This document shows positions 45,177 to 54,239 of a stretch of 64,000 nt of DNA, in pieces (the first letter of the stretch is position 1; each line of letters begins with the position of its first letter). The notes under the pieces are model-generated. The model searched no databases. It was not told the DNA's origin and saw only the letters and a program-made list of their open reading frames with translations. Origin of the DNA: an uncultured bacterium (GTDB lineage: Bacteria; Krumholzibacteriota; Krumholzibacteriia; LZORAL124-64-63); assembly GCA_937910695.1 (NCBI GenBank), contig CALEMW010000039.1, positions 1-64,000 on the forward strand, written 5' to 3'. A program made the position numbers and the translations under genes.

Positions 45177-45336
45177 TGCTGACTCACACGGGCGCCTTCT
45201 ACGTCGGGACGGAGTTCTGTGTTCCAACGTATCGACCCTCCAGGGTATGTCAGACATTCGCCCTTGCCAAGCCCGGGAAAAACACGTTTCATGGTCCGGT
45301 TGCATCCAGGAACCGATCCGCAGCCCGGAGGCGCTC

Positions 45337-45618
45337 GTGAGGCTCTCACCGAATAAGATCGAATTCATCGCCGATGAGACGGTGCTGATGCTAGAAAAGG
45401 CGCACGGCGTTCACATCCAGACCAACGCCGACCTCGTGTTCCGCGTCATCGCAGACATCTTTTTCGAGAACATGCAGGCCGAAGAGGCCATCGATGCCGA
45501 AGTCGACGAACTGCTGACCGAGTACAAAGGTCATATCAGCGCGATGGAAATGGACTTCGGGGCGCTGCGCTCCTCGATGAAGCGAGAGATCATCAAGAAG
45601 AAGGGCTTCATCCTCTAA
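45337..45618 (+). CDS. DUF507 family protein, first copy
   Basis: 93 residues from a GTG with GGAGG five bases upstream (an ATG further left at 45151 lacks one). It begins MRLSPNKIEFIADETVLMLE and ends SSMKREIIKKKGFIL, the DUF507 layout with helical, acidic middle (EEAIDAEVDELLTEY). The function of the family is unknown. It is cytoplasmic and is followed 23 bp later by a second copy. Confidence 0.85.
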   Translation: MRLSPNKIEFIADETVLMLEKAHGVHIQTNADLVFRVIADIFFENMQAEEAIDAEVDELLTEYKGHISAMEMDFGALRSSMKREIIKKKGFIL

Positions 45619-45641
45619 CGAGGGTGCAGGAAGGTCATCTC

Positions 45642-45926
45642 ATGCGGTTGTCTGAAGAACGCATCGCCCATCTCGCCAAGCTAATCGCTGACGAGCTCCT
45701 CAATGAAGAGCACGTGGATCTCGAGATCGACGAGGACCGTTTTCAGTTCCTCATTGAAGACAAGATCACTCAGCTGCTGCGCACCGAGGACCAAATCGAC
45801 GAAGAAGCCGCTGCTTGGATGCACCAGCACAAGCCCAATCTTGAAGACGGTTCCTACGAGTTCGAAATCGAGCTCGAACGTGTTAAAAAGACCCTCGCCG
45901 AGCAAAAGGGCTATCTCCTCTATTGA
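45642..45926 (+). CDS. DUF507 family protein, second copy
   Basis: 94 residues, starting MRLSEERIAHLAKLIADELL and ending LERVKKTLAEQKGYLLY. AGGAAGG precedes the ATG. It is clearly related to the preceding gene (same MRLS start, same K-x-x-G-[FY]-[IL]-L end) but diverged in the middle, so an old tandem duplication. The two may form a heterodimer. The glycosyltransferase gene follows at 32 bp. Confidence 0.87.
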   Translation: MRLSEERIAHLAKLIADELLNEEHVDLEIDEDRFQFLIEDKITQLLRTEDQIDEEAAAWMHQHKPNLEDGSYEFEIELERVKKTLAEQKGYLLY

Positions 45927-45958
45927 TCCGCAGATCGCCGGCGCGGAAGGGAAGCCGC

Positions 45959-47212
45959 ATGCGCGTCCTGCTCCTGACCCCCTATCTCCCCCACGCCCGG
46001 GTCGGCCACGGCGGCGGAACCGCCGTGCGCGAGATGTGCCGTCAGCTGGCCAAGGTCCACGAGCTCCATGTCATCAGCCTTGTCCGTTCCGGAGAATCCG
46101 ACCTTGTCGAGGCCACCGCCGCCGACCTGGGTTGCAGGATCCACCCTCTCGACTTCCATGACCAGAACGTCACGGGAATCCACAAACCGGCTCTCATCCT
46201 TTCCAGGCTTTGGGCCGGAGGACGAGGGATCCTGCGCGGATACCCCTATTACGTTGAGAAATACTGGTCTAAGGGCCTCTCGCGCCGCATCCTCGCCTTG
46301 GTCGAGGACATTCAGCCCGATGCCGTGCAGATCGAATACCTGCAACTCTCCTTGCTGACCAAAGACCTGCGCACTTGGAAGACCCGGCAACTCGCAGCCG
46401 GTCACAAGACACCCGTGCTTTGCGCCAGCACCCACGAACTGGGCTCTGTCCCCCGTTTGAGGCGAGCCAAGTTGACAACCAACCCATTATCCCGTCTCAT
46501 GTTGCGCGCTCAAGCCGCTGCTTGGCGGCGGTTGCAGCGTGATGCGACCCACTGGAGCGATCTCACTTTTTGTGTGACTGATGACGACCGTGCCATTCTG
46601 GAAGCCGACGGCGGCCTCCATTGCTTGACAGTGCCTTTGGGCATGGATACCGACACCCTCCAACCTGACCGGGCTCCCGCCGATTCGCCCAGACTTCTGT
46701 TCGTGGGCAGTTTCGGCCACGGCCCCAACAGGACGGCTGCCAAGTTTTTGATTGACAATGTTTGGCCCCAAGTCGCCAAATATCGTACGGATGCGGTTCT
46801 GGATGTGGTCGGGAGAGGTTCCCGGCGCTTCCTGGACGATCTCGGCGTGACCGACAGCCGGGTTCGCGGCCACGGATTCGTGGAGGACCTCAGCGATTTC
46901 TACCGGTACGGGACCTTGTTCGTGGCCCCCCTGCCCGAGGGCGGTGGGATCAAAATCAAGATCCTTGAAGCGATGGCGCGTGGCATCCCCGTGGTGACCA
47001 CGCCCGTCGGCGCCGAGGGCATCGTCCTGCCCCGGGACGACGCCGCCTGGATCGTGCCTGCCGACGATCGTTTCCATGAAACGGTCATCGCAGCCTTGGA
47101 CGATCCGGCCCAAGCAGTCCTGAAGGCGACCAAAGCCCGCAGGATCATGGAGGAGCAGTTCAGCTGGCGGGGAATCGTCAACCGGCTGACCGAGCACTAC
47201 GGAGGGGGGTGA
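45959..47212 (+). CDS. GT4-family (GT-B fold) glycosyltransferase
   Basis: 417 residues. The N-terminal Rossmann half starts MRVLLLTPYLPHARVGHGGG; the C-terminal half has RLLFVGSFGHGPNRTAAKFL, VVGRGS, GFVEDLSDFYRYGTLFVAPL and the donor-binding E-x7-E type segment GGGIKIKILEAMARGIPVVT. Members transfer a sugar from a nucleotide donor to polysaccharide or lipid. It is cytoplasmic or membrane-associated, and the acceptor is unknown. The ATG at 45959 aligns with the usual family start; the region to 45927 has only a weak GGAAGGG site. Confidence 0.9.
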   Translation: MRVLLLTPYLPHARVGHGGGTAVREMCRQLAKVHELHVISLVRSGESDLVEATAADLGCRIHPLDFHDQNVTGIHKPALILSRLWAGGRGILRGYPYYVEKYWSKGLSRRILALVEDIQPDAVQIEYLQLSLLTKDLRTWKTRQLAAGHKTPVLCASTHELGSVPRLRRAKLTTNPLSRLMLRAQAAAWRRLQRDATHWSDLTFCVTDDDRAILEADGGLHCLTVPLGMDTDTLQPDRAPADSPRLLFVGSFGHGPNRTAAKFLIDNVWPQVAKYRTDAVLDVVGRGSRRFLDDLGVTDSRVRGHGFVEDLSDFYRYGTLFVAPLPEGGGIKIKILEAMARGIPVVTTPVGAEGIVLPRDDAAWIVPADDRFHETVIAALDDPAQAVLKATKARRIMEEQFSWRGIVNRLTEHYGGG

Positions 47213-47307
47213 TATCGGTCTGTGAGGGAATTCCGACCGTTTCGGCGGTCATCCAGCGCATGATCGTTTCATCCCGAGCCGCAGTTCATTCATGGAGGAG
47301 TGTAAAC

Positions 47308-48573
47308 ATGTTTAAGCGTCTGATGATCTTGCTCGCCGCCCTGGCCCTGATGGTGGGTGTGGGAGCAGTGACCACTGCCCAAGCGACCGACGTCAATGGC
47401 AGCATGGTCTACCGTTGGGAAGGCTTCAACAACTACGACCAGGACAGCGACCTCGACGACGGCCTCGGCTTCTCGCAGCTTCGCACCCGCGTCGGCTTCG
47501 GCGGCGACGTCGGCTCCAACGCCTCTTACATGCTGATGATCGAGAACTATCGCGTGATGGGCGACCCGACCAGCAGCATCGATCAGCTCTACCAGGCCAC
47601 CTTCACCGCCCGCGACTTCCTGTTCGACGACTACGACGTGACTTTCGGCCGCATGCCCGTAGCCTACGGCCGCGAGCGCATCATCGGCAAGGAGGACTGG
47701 TCCCTCGATCCCAGCGAGCGGACGATCTTTGAGGGCTACCATAGTCGCTACTCCTTCGAGAACGGCTGGTTCGACTTCTTCAACTTCAAGCTGGGCGAAG
47801 CCTACGACGGCCGCTATGCCGCCGGCGAAGGCGACGCCAACCTCTCCGGCTTCTACATGCACTACGACGCCAACGAGAAGTTCTGGTTCGAACCTTACGC
47901 CCTGCTGACCACCCAGGACAACTATGACGTCGGCGTCGACGACGCCGACAACGACAAGACCCTGTTGTTCGGAGCCCTTGTCGACTACATGCACAACGGT
48001 CTGCACTTCTACGGCGAAGCCACCGCCGTCAGCGGAACCAACTATGAACTGGCCGACGCAGGGAAGGCGGCCGACTACGACGAGCAAGACATCAGCGCCC
48101 TCGGCTGGTACCTAGGCCTGTTCTACGACTTCGACTCGACCGCTGAGCCCTACATCGGCTTCGAGTACAACGTCGCCAGCGGCGATGAAGACGCCACCGA
48201 CGCCGAGAGCGGCACCTTCGCCTCGCCCTTCGGCTCTTCCCGCGACTACCTGGGCATCATGAACATCGTGCCCTGGAGCAACGTCAAGGCCATGCGCTTC
48301 GCCGGCGGCTTCATGCCGACCGACGGCCTCGACGTGGGCATCGACTACTTCATGTTCGACGCCGAGCAGGGCGATGTCACCATCGGCACCGAGCTGGATA
48401 TCACCCTCGACTACATGCTCAACGACGACGTGGATCTCCACGGCGGCGTCGGCCTGTTCACCTTCGACGACTCTGGCGCAGCGGCGACCAAGAGCCCCAT
48501 GGCCCCCTACGGCTATAGCGCTCCCGGCGACCCCTTGGCCTTCGCTTGGCTGGGAGCCAGCGTCGCTTTCTAG
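47308..48573 (+). CDS. Outer-membrane porin, alginate-export-like barrel
   Basis: 421 residues. ATG at 47308 has GGAGG nine bases upstream. The signal peptide is RLMILLAALALMVGVGAVTTAQA. The mature protein is beta-rich with many aromatic and acidic residues, FGRMPVAYGRERIIG resembles the family's barrel-interior motif, and it ends in a classical C-terminal aromatic (ASVAF). It is predicted as a barrel for passive diffusion of small acidic or sugar molecules; the substrate is unknown. Codons are strongly biased (GCC, GAC, GGC), which suggests high expression, as does the strong terminator that follows. Confidence 0.82.
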   Translation: MFKRLMILLAALALMVGVGAVTTAQATDVNGSMVYRWEGFNNYDQDSDLDDGLGFSQLRTRVGFGGDVGSNASYMLMIENYRVMGDPTSSIDQLYQATFTARDFLFDDYDVTFGRMPVAYGRERIIGKEDWSLDPSERTIFEGYHSRYSFENGWFDFFNFKLGEAYDGRYAAGEGDANLSGFYMHYDANEKFWFEPYALLTTQDNYDVGVDDADNDKTLLFGALVDYMHNGLHFYGEATAVSGTNYELADAGKAADYDEQDISALGWYLGLFYDFDSTAEPYIGFEYNVASGDEDATDAESGTFASPFGSSRDYLGIMNIVPWSNVKAMRFAGGFMPTDGLDVGIDYFMFDAEQGDVTIGTELDITLDYMLNDDVDLHGGVGLFTFDDSGAAATKSPMAPYGYSAPGDPLAFAWLGASVAF

Positions 48574-48596
48574 ATCACTTGGCTTCAAAGAAAAAA

Positions 48597-48625
48597 GGGG
48601 AGGGCTCAGGCCCTCCCCTTTTTTT
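48597..48625 (+). terminator. Intrinsic terminator of the porin gene
   Basis: GGGGAGGGC-TCAG-GCCCTCCCC is a 9-bp GC-rich stem followed by seven T. A run of A directly before the stem means it can also end transcripts from the other strand (the aldolase gene). Confidence 0.9.
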
Positions 48626-48654
48626 GTATCGAGCGGCGAAGCAGGCGACCCCGA

Positions 48655-49278
48655 TCAGTCCAGGAGCTTGCGCACGTCGCTCCTGGTCAACCGCACGCCC
48701 CCTCCCAGGGGCGCCGCCAGCAACGCCACCTCGGCGACCCGCTCGAGGGTCTCCATGCGCTGCAGGGCCGTGGGGAGATCACGGGCGCAGGCCACTGCGC
48801 CGTGGTTCGCCAGGAGCAGGACATCATGGACGGCGATGACCTCGCGGATCGAGGCCGCCACCTCGTCGGTGCCCGGCGTGGCGTAGGGCGCCACTGGCAC
48901 GTCCTCCCCTAGAACGACGACGGCTTCCGGCATCAGGCTGGTGGGAATTTTACGGCGGGCGACGGCAAAGGCCAGAGCATAGGGTGGATGGGCGTGGCAG
49001 ACCGCCATCAAATCGGGGCGCCGCAGATAGATCTCCCTATGGAGCCCCCACTCGGAACTCGGCCTGCTCCCCCCAGCCTGCGGACGGCCTTCCAGATCGA
49101 CGACCACGAGGTCGTCTGTTCCGAGGCGCCCCTTCTCGCAACCGGCCGGCGTCGTCAAAAAGAAATCGCCGCCGAGGCGAACCGAGAGGTTCCCTTCAGC
49201 GGCGACGATCAAGTTCCGTTCGGAGAGGCGGCGCCCGGCCTCGACGATGGCAGTGCGCGCCTCGCGTTCGGTGATCAT
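48655..49278 (-). CDS. Class II aldolase/adducin family protein
   Basis: 207 residues. Motifs are AAEGNLSVRLGGDFFLTTPA, the acid of SSEWGLHREIY, zinc histidines in VCHAHPPYALAFA and the later LLLANHGAVACARDL. These fit L-fuculose-phosphate aldolase or rhamnulose-phosphate aldolase-like zinc enzymes, or methylthioribulose-phosphate dehydratase; substrate is not set by sequence. It lies one base from the propeller lipoprotein gene upstream. Confidence 0.87.
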   Translation of the reverse strand: MITEREARTAIVEAGRRLSERNLIVAAEGNLSVRLGGDFFLTTPAGCEKGRLGTDDLVVVDLEGRPQAGGSRPSSEWGLHREIYLRRPDLMAVCHAHPPYALAFAVARRKIPTSLMPEAVVVLGEDVPVAPYATPGTDEVAASIREVIAVHDVLLLANHGAVACARDLPTALQRMETLERVAEVALLAAPLGGGVRLTRSDVRKLLD

Positions 49279-49279
49279 C

Positions 49280-50692
49280 CTACCAGTTGGACAACAGGTA
49301 CACGTGGCTCATGACGCCCTCGAAGAACTCCAATTCTTCACGCTCTCCGGTGGCGATGGCTTCGGCTTGCACCTGGTTGAGGTAGGTGATCTCATCTGTA
49401 TCCTCGTCCACGATCGGCGTGGCCAGCAGACGCTGTACGGATTCATCCCAAAGACGCTGGAGCATCTCCGTGGGAAATCCCATGGCACTGGACATCAGCA
49501 CTTCGTTGCCGGGACCACCGGTCATCATGGGATCCACATCGTCCGAGCGGGTGAAGAACACAAGCTGAGGATCGAGGCTGCCGTCCTGGGGAATCCACCA
49601 GATATTGCGGTCCACGTAGGTCAAAGTCGGGACGCGGCGGTCCGAGACGAAGATGATGCGGGTTCCGTCCATGGAGAAGGACGCACTTTCGTTCCGGACG
49701 TAGATCGGGCTGCCCTCCTGGGGCGGAGAGAACGTCCGTCGAACGAGATTCTTGTTCAGCTCGACGACACCGTCGGCCGCCAGACCCGTCGTATCGAAGT
49801 CGACCGTGAAGATCTCCTTCGTGAAGATGTCGCTGGACGACTGGATCAGATCCAAGCCGGCGTGGAACACCAGATGGCGACCATCCGGGGACCAGCTCGG
49901 GCCATCCACTTGGGAGGCGATCGATGTGATCTGAAAAGCCTGATCGCTGATTTCACCCTCGGTCGGCATGCGTGCGATCCAGATGCTCTGCCCCGTTGCG
50001 GTGTTGAGCGAGTCGACGTCCACATAACCGTAGCGGCTGAACGCCAGCCAGTTGCCGTCAGGGGATAACGAAGGGGATAGGTGCTCCCAGAACGGAATAG
50101 CCGTGAACTGTTGGTCGTCGCTGGGCTCCCTGAAGACGATCTGAGGCTCGATGAGATCGTCGCTGGTGAAGCCCACCGGCACATGACACCGGAACAGCCG
50201 CGCGCCGCGTGGTGTCTCGATCCAGAACAGGATGTTGTCGTCATCGATCCAGATCGGCTGGCCCTTTTGCTGCTGCTCATGAGCGTCGATGGTCACGGGG
50301 TTGTCGCCCACGCGGAATCTGAACGGCCGCAGGTGAACGAGTTCGGCTCCGACTTCAAAGATGCTGAGCTTAGGTTCCAGCTGGCTGCCGACGGGCATCA
50401 CGACAATCTGGCGCAGCAAAGGAATCGGGTCGGGTAAGTGACCAGGCGGCGGTACGGCATCCCAGTCGGCCGTCAGCACGATGCGTTGGGCATCGGGAGA
50501 CAAACTGGGTTCGAGATAGTGGTATCCGTCCGAAGACGTGTCCGCCGTGACCATCACCAGGTCGCCACGGCTGTGGTTGCCTTCCATGACCAGCGTTTCG
50601 GACGGTTCGGGGCGTGTCGTACAACCGATGGCGAGCAGTAAAACAGCCAAGGCCGTCGCGGCAACAAGGAGGAACCTCATGTCCAATCGCAT
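49280..50692 (-). CDS. TolB-like beta-propeller lipoprotein
   Basis: 470 residues. The signal ends in lipobox LAIGC (LLVAATALAVLLLAIGC). The body has WD40-like/TolB-type blades: EPSLSPDAQRIVLTADW, SPSLSPDGNWLAFSRYG, GPSWSPDGRHLVFHAG, SASFSMDGTRIIFVSD. Such propellers bind proteins or peptidoglycan-associated partners in the periplasm. The start is uncertain: ATG at 50692, or a TTG at 50698 that is eight bases from GGAGG; an upstream ATG at 50752 is less likely. No tol/pal genes are nearby, so it need not be TolB itself. Confidence 0.78.
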   Translation of the reverse strand: MRLDMRFLLVAATALAVLLLAIGCTTRPEPSETLVMEGNHSRGDLVMVTADTSSDGYHYLEPSLSPDAQRIVLTADWDAVPPPGHLPDPIPLLRQIVVMPVGSQLEPKLSIFEVGAELVHLRPFRFRVGDNPVTIDAHEQQQKGQPIWIDDDNILFWIETPRGARLFRCHVPVGFTSDDLIEPQIVFREPSDDQQFTAIPFWEHLSPSLSPDGNWLAFSRYGYVDVDSLNTATGQSIWIARMPTEGEISDQAFQITSIASQVDGPSWSPDGRHLVFHAGLDLIQSSSDIFTKEIFTVDFDTTGLAADGVVELNKNLVRRTFSPPQEGSPIYVRNESASFSMDGTRIIFVSDRRVPTLTYVDRNIWWIPQDGSLDPQLVFFTRSDDVDPMMTGGPGNEVLMSSAMGFPTEMLQRLWDESVQRLLATPIVDEDTDEITYLNQVQAEAIATGEREELEFFEGVMSHVYLLSNW

Positions 50693-50842
50693 CTTCAAGA
50701 CCGTGACCTCCGGGTGCGGAGCGTGCGTCCATGGCGTGGATCGATGTCCCATGATCCCGCTTTCAACAGTGACTCACAGGGAAAAGCCGAGAGCCCACTG
50801 AAAATAAGGACACACCCCCGCGGAAATCAACACGCGATTCTC

Positions 50843-51745
50843 TCAGCGGAAGACGACGCTCGTCCTCTGCCAGGCCCAAATCTGGTATTTTCCGATCCGT
50901 GCCGCCTCAAAACGGACATCTTTGAAGGCTGCGACGGCCGCTTCTCCAAGCAGACGTCCCGGTCGTTTCACAGTCTCGATCTGGTGCACACGTCCGTCGG
51001 GAGCGATCAAAAGGTCCAATTCGACCTCCCCGCCCTTGGTCACCCCCGTCGGCCAAACAGGCTGGGCGGGTGTCAGCTGCCGCGGCGGTGTGCGGACGAG
51101 GTCCTGATGCTTGCGCAGGATATCAAAGCTCGCCGTCAGCGTGCAGCCTTGTTGGGCATCTTCCACCGCGGCGGCGCCTCCTGCGAGATCTCCCCGTGCG
51201 CGGCGGCAGTCTCCGAGCAAGTAGTCCAGCACGGCATCATCAGGCCGCGACGGTCGGCATCGTTCTATCAAATCTTCGGCCCTACTCAGAAAGCGGGCCT
51301 TGTTCCGCTCCCAGTTTCCGGTATCCGCAGCCGGGCCCTCGCGAGGCACCAGCTCCGGGACTCCCTGCCCAGCCATAACGTAGAGTTGAGCGAGGGTCAA
51401 GAGCACCAGCCCACCTGCTCGTGGACGCTCCCCTATGGAAAGCTCGAGCTCAGCAATGGCATCGGCACCCTCGCCCGCCTGAAACAGATCCCAGGCAACT
51501 TCGAGGTCATGTCGTTCCGCCGTTGCCGGCTGCCGCTGTTCAAGGGAACTGCACGCCTGCAGAACATGGGGACGCCATGACCCGTCGGGCGGAGGCACCT
51601 CCCGCATCGACATCGTCCGTTCACCGTGTTCTGTGTCCTGGGGTACCGGCGGCACGGTGCAGCCGATGATCAGTGCCGCGGCCAGAACCGTCGTCAGTAA
51701 ACATGTGTTTTTGGAGATTGAGGAAAAACGATTCAACATCTGCAT
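50843..51745 (-). CDS. Lipoprotein with TPR-like region and TonB C-terminal domain
   Basis: 300 residues. The signal ends in lipobox LIIGC (CLLTTVLAAALIIGC). The middle is helical (SLEQRQPATAERHDLEVAWD, KARFLSRAEDLIERC). The last 75 residues are a TonB C-terminal fold (GEVELDLLIAPDGRVHQIET, LLGEAAVAAFKDVRFEAARI, WAWQRTSVVF). Normal TonB has an inner-membrane anchor and a Pro-rich linker; this one is a lipoprotein without a linker, so it probably is not an energy-coupling TonB. No exbB, exbD or TonB receptor is near. Confidence 0.75.
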   Translation of the reverse strand: MQMLNRFSSISKNTCLLTTVLAAALIIGCTVPPVPQDTEHGERTMSMREVPPPDGSWRPHVLQACSSLEQRQPATAERHDLEVAWDLFQAGEGADAIAELELSIGERPRAGGLVLLTLAQLYVMAGQGVPELVPREGPAADTGNWERNKARFLSRAEDLIERCRPSRPDDAVLDYLLGDCRRARGDLAGGAAAVEDAQQGCTLTASFDILRKHQDLVRTPPRQLTPAQPVWPTGVTKGGEVELDLLIAPDGRVHQIETVKRPGRLLGEAAVAAFKDVRFEAARIGKYQIWAWQRTSVVFR

Positions 51746-51832
51746 GGATGCGGCCTTTCGGGCCCCGGAAATTCCTCGGGCCTCAGACGCACTTTAACCT
51801 TCACGCCCCTCCCCCACAAGCCGAGACGAACG

Positions 51833-51860
51833 ACGCCGCCGCGAAGAATCGCGACGGCGT
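51833..51860 (-). terminator. Terminator-like hairpin after the gene ending at 51896
   Basis: A 12-position stem with one mismatch and the loop AGAA (51833-51844 with 51849-51860). No T run follows on the minus strand. It lies 36 bases after the stop codon. Confidence 0.4.
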
Positions 51861-51895
51861 GAGAATCTCTTGCCGGGGTGATGATCCGTCTCTTT

Positions 51896-52879
51896 TTAGC
51901 GAAAGCGCTGCTTGAACGCACCCCAGCTCAATGTTTCGTTGGAAATGCTCTCGTCGACGGATGCCGTGGTGAACGATCCACACTCCAGCAGACTGCTCTG
52001 GGTGACCTCGCTGCCATCCAGCCGTACGCTGAACGCTGTGTACCAGTATTCCGGAACCTCGGGATTCGTATGAACGATGCTCTGCCATTGACCCGCGACG
52101 GCCGGAAACGCCACCAGCAATTCGCCATCGTAGATGGATGTTGGATGTTCTCCATCGCTGCGATATCTGATCATGGTGGCATCCCCCTCACCGGCAGTCC
52201 ATCCCAGCTCTATGACGGTGCCCCCGCTCTGAACCGACGAGAGGTCCGTGATCGCCGCAAGAGGTTCGGCGCAGAGGGCCGGCTGACAATGGTAGAGATC
52301 CTGGTCGCCGGCATAGGCTCCGTGGAAAGGAGAAATCGCAGGAACGTCCGGTCCTGCGACAAGAAAGAGGGTCGCCGTACCTGTGCCGGCATAACCGTCA
52401 ATGTCCACATACACACCCGAGGACCCGGTGGTCGGCGACACCGCTATGGTGCCGAGTTCGACGGGACCACACTCGGCCAAGCCCGCAAGTTCCACATCAA
52501 TGACAGTCAGCGTTCCATCAGGCATCGCAACTGAGGATCCGACCAATCCGAACTCGGATCCCGGCGTGAAGCCCTCGATGTCGCCGTTACTCACCAGGCG
52601 AAACGAAGCTCCTGAAATCCCTAGCCCCAGGTTCCAGGCGTAGAGAGTCATTTCGGTGGCTGCTTCAACCGCGAGTGGGATCACACAGGAGACATCGGCA
52701 TCGGACACCTGGAAGCCGATCCTAGGTCGATGATCGAGCCCATAGTTCCCGACATTCTCGCTGGCGGGCGAAAGCTTTTCACAGACGCTTGCGACCGAAG
52801 CGGTCGCCGTCCCGATCACGGCCGCAAGGATCAACAAGGTCGCAACAGTTCGTCGGGCTTGATATGCCATCGATACCAT
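51896..52879 (-). CDS. Secreted protein with C-terminal WxxFKxxFR tag
   Basis: 327 residues: signal peptide (RTVATLLILAAVIGTATASVAS), then a beta-rich cohesin-like or adhesin-like body (PAVYV-type strands: EMTLYAWNLGLGISGASFRL, VIDVELAGLAECGPVELGTI) with about seven Cys, and FN3-like strands near 210-300. The extreme C-terminus SNETLSWGAFKQRFR has the same pattern as the protein at 54240. That tag is not the FlgD-like domain, LPXTG, PEP-CTERM or other tag I know. GGAGG lies 11 bases before the ATG. It has an AT-rich promoter region upstream. Confidence 0.72.
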   Translation of the reverse strand: MVSMAYQARRTVATLLILAAVIGTATASVASVCEKLSPASENVGNYGLDHRPRIGFQVSDADVSCVIPLAVEAATEMTLYAWNLGLGISGASFRLVSNGDIEGFTPGSEFGLVGSSVAMPDGTLTVIDVELAGLAECGPVELGTIAVSPTTGSSGVYVDIDGYAGTGTATLFLVAGPDVPAISPFHGAYAGDQDLYHCQPALCAEPLAAITDLSSVQSGGTVIELGWTAGEGDATMIRYRSDGEHPTSIYDGELLVAFPAVAGQWQSIVHTNPEVPEYWYTAFSVRLDGSEVTQSSLLECGSFTTASVDESISNETLSWGAFKQRFR

Positions 52880-52962
52880 GATTAAGGTTTCCTCCCTGTC
52901 ATCGATCTAGCACAGTGCAGCAGGGGCACTCCACAGGTTGCTCCATCACAATCATAGAAACA

Positions 52963-52971
52963 AGTATATCA
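52963..52971 (-). promoter_or_regulatory. Extended -10 promoter in an AT-rich block
   Basis: On the minus strand TGATATACT, an extended -10 box, lies in an AT-rich stretch (about 52950-53015) between the TPR gene and the C-terminal-tag gene. The block is bracketed by TCACAATC and GATTGTGA, an inverted repeat. Confidence 0.4.
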
Positions 52972-53020
52972 TATATTTTCTCAATATAAAACATTATTAA
53001 TCAAATATAATGGATTGTGA

Positions 53021-54052
53021 TCAGTCTCGACGGTTGTCGACAAGGGAGGGATCGAGTTGCAGGACGATGCCCCATTCGACATCGGCGTCTTCTCGGCGGC
53101 CTAATTTGAGCAACATCGCAACCCGATTGTTGCGCAAGGCAGCGCTCTGAGGAGCAAGGGCAATGGCGCGTTCTACAAGAAACAAGGCGGATTCATCCTC
53201 TCCTGCCTCGAAACAGATCAAGGACGCCAGCCCCCAGAAGTCCGCGCCGTCATCCTCGACACCCCCTGAAACCGCCAGGGCCAAGGCCCGTGAGTCATCT
53301 CCCAATTGTTGATCGGCTTCCAGGACGATTCGTCGCTCGTTGGCACTCAAAGCATCGGGCCAGAGATTCAGAAGCATGGCGCGGGCTGCTTCGGGTTGGC
53401 CCGTCTTGAGCAGGATCAAAGCCATCTGCTCCCGAGTCTCCGATGTTGGATTGCTACCATGAAGAATCGTGATGTAAGGAAGAGCGCGGTTGTAATCCCT
53501 ACGAACCAAGGAGAGGCGCACCAAGGCCCTAGCCACATCCGGGCAATCGGAGCAACGGGTTTCGGCTTCCTCGAGGATTGAGGCGGCACGGTCGATCTGC
53601 TCGTAATCCAACAGGACATGGCCGAACTCCACACGCACGGACCAATCGTCCAGCGCCAGGGAGCAGGCGTCCCGGTACTCGGAAAACGCACGGCCGCGTT
53701 TACCGAGTTGAAGCAGCAGATGAGCGAGATTGCGGTGGTTGACGGGATCTTGCTGAGCCCAGAGAACAGCTCGTTCCAGGTGAGGCAAAGCCTCTTCGAA
53801 ACGCCCTAAGGCCTGATAGGCCAGGCCCAGACGTTGTTCGAGGGGCCACAGGACCTCGGCTCCGAGACGGTCGTCGTTCAACAGCGGCGGCAAGAGTTCG
53901 ACGACCTCGTCCGCCCTTCCGCATGCAAGAAGAGAATCTGTTGTCGCCATGACCTCCTGCAAACGGTCCACACGCTGGCTCCAGTTCGGATTAGCGAACA
54001 CGAAACCGGCCGTCATGACCAAAACGAGAACACAGGCCTTGGCGTTCATCAT
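53021..54052 (-). CDS. Exported TPR protein
   Basis: 343 residues, signal peptide (ACVLVLVMTAGFVFA) and then about eight TPR-like repeats (LGLAYQALGRFEEALPHLER, RNLAHLLLQLGKRGRAFSEY, LICFEAGEDESALFLVERAI, RNNRVAMLLKLGRREDADVE). It lies among secreted-protein genes in the 50.8-58 kb patch. The role is unknown; TPRs are protein-binding. The start is divergent from the gene at 54240. Confidence 0.8.
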   Translation of the reverse strand: MMNAKACVLVLVMTAGFVFANPNWSQRVDRLQEVMATTDSLLACGRADEVVELLPPLLNDDRLGAEVLWPLEQRLGLAYQALGRFEEALPHLERAVLWAQQDPVNHRNLAHLLLQLGKRGRAFSEYRDACSLALDDWSVRVEFGHVLLDYEQIDRAASILEEAETRCSDCPDVARALVRLSLVRRDYNRALPYITILHGSNPTSETREQMALILLKTGQPEAARAMLLNLWPDALSANERRIVLEADQQLGDDSRALALAVSGGVEDDGADFWGLASLICFEAGEDESALFLVERAIALAPQSAALRNNRVAMLLKLGRREDADVEWGIVLQLDPSLVDNRRD

Positions 54053-54164
54053 CGTTCCTCCTCACCTACCTTCAAGCATACCCCCTTGGGAATTCGGATG
54101 CCAGAACAGCCAGATATCCGCCAAGCCTTAAAAATATTCCATCTCGTGATTGATGCAATCTTTA

Positions 54165-54194
54165 TTGATATTTTATATGTTTTCATGCTATAAT
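54165..54194 (+). promoter_or_regulatory. Strong sigma-70 promoter for the C-terminal-tag gene at 54240
   Basis: TTGATA, an 18-base spacer, and a perfect TATAAT, in an AT-rich stretch upstream of the 54240 ATG. The predicted start of transcription is near 54202. Confidence 0.7.
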
Positions 54195-54239
54195 ATCATT
54201 TCTTCGACGGATCGACCCCAGATGAAGGAATGGAACACC

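Noticed and set aside
54150-54239. Earlier ATG starts for the C-terminal-tag protein
   Set aside because: The first lies upstream of or inside the -35/-10 promoter boxes and would place extra residues before the signal peptide.
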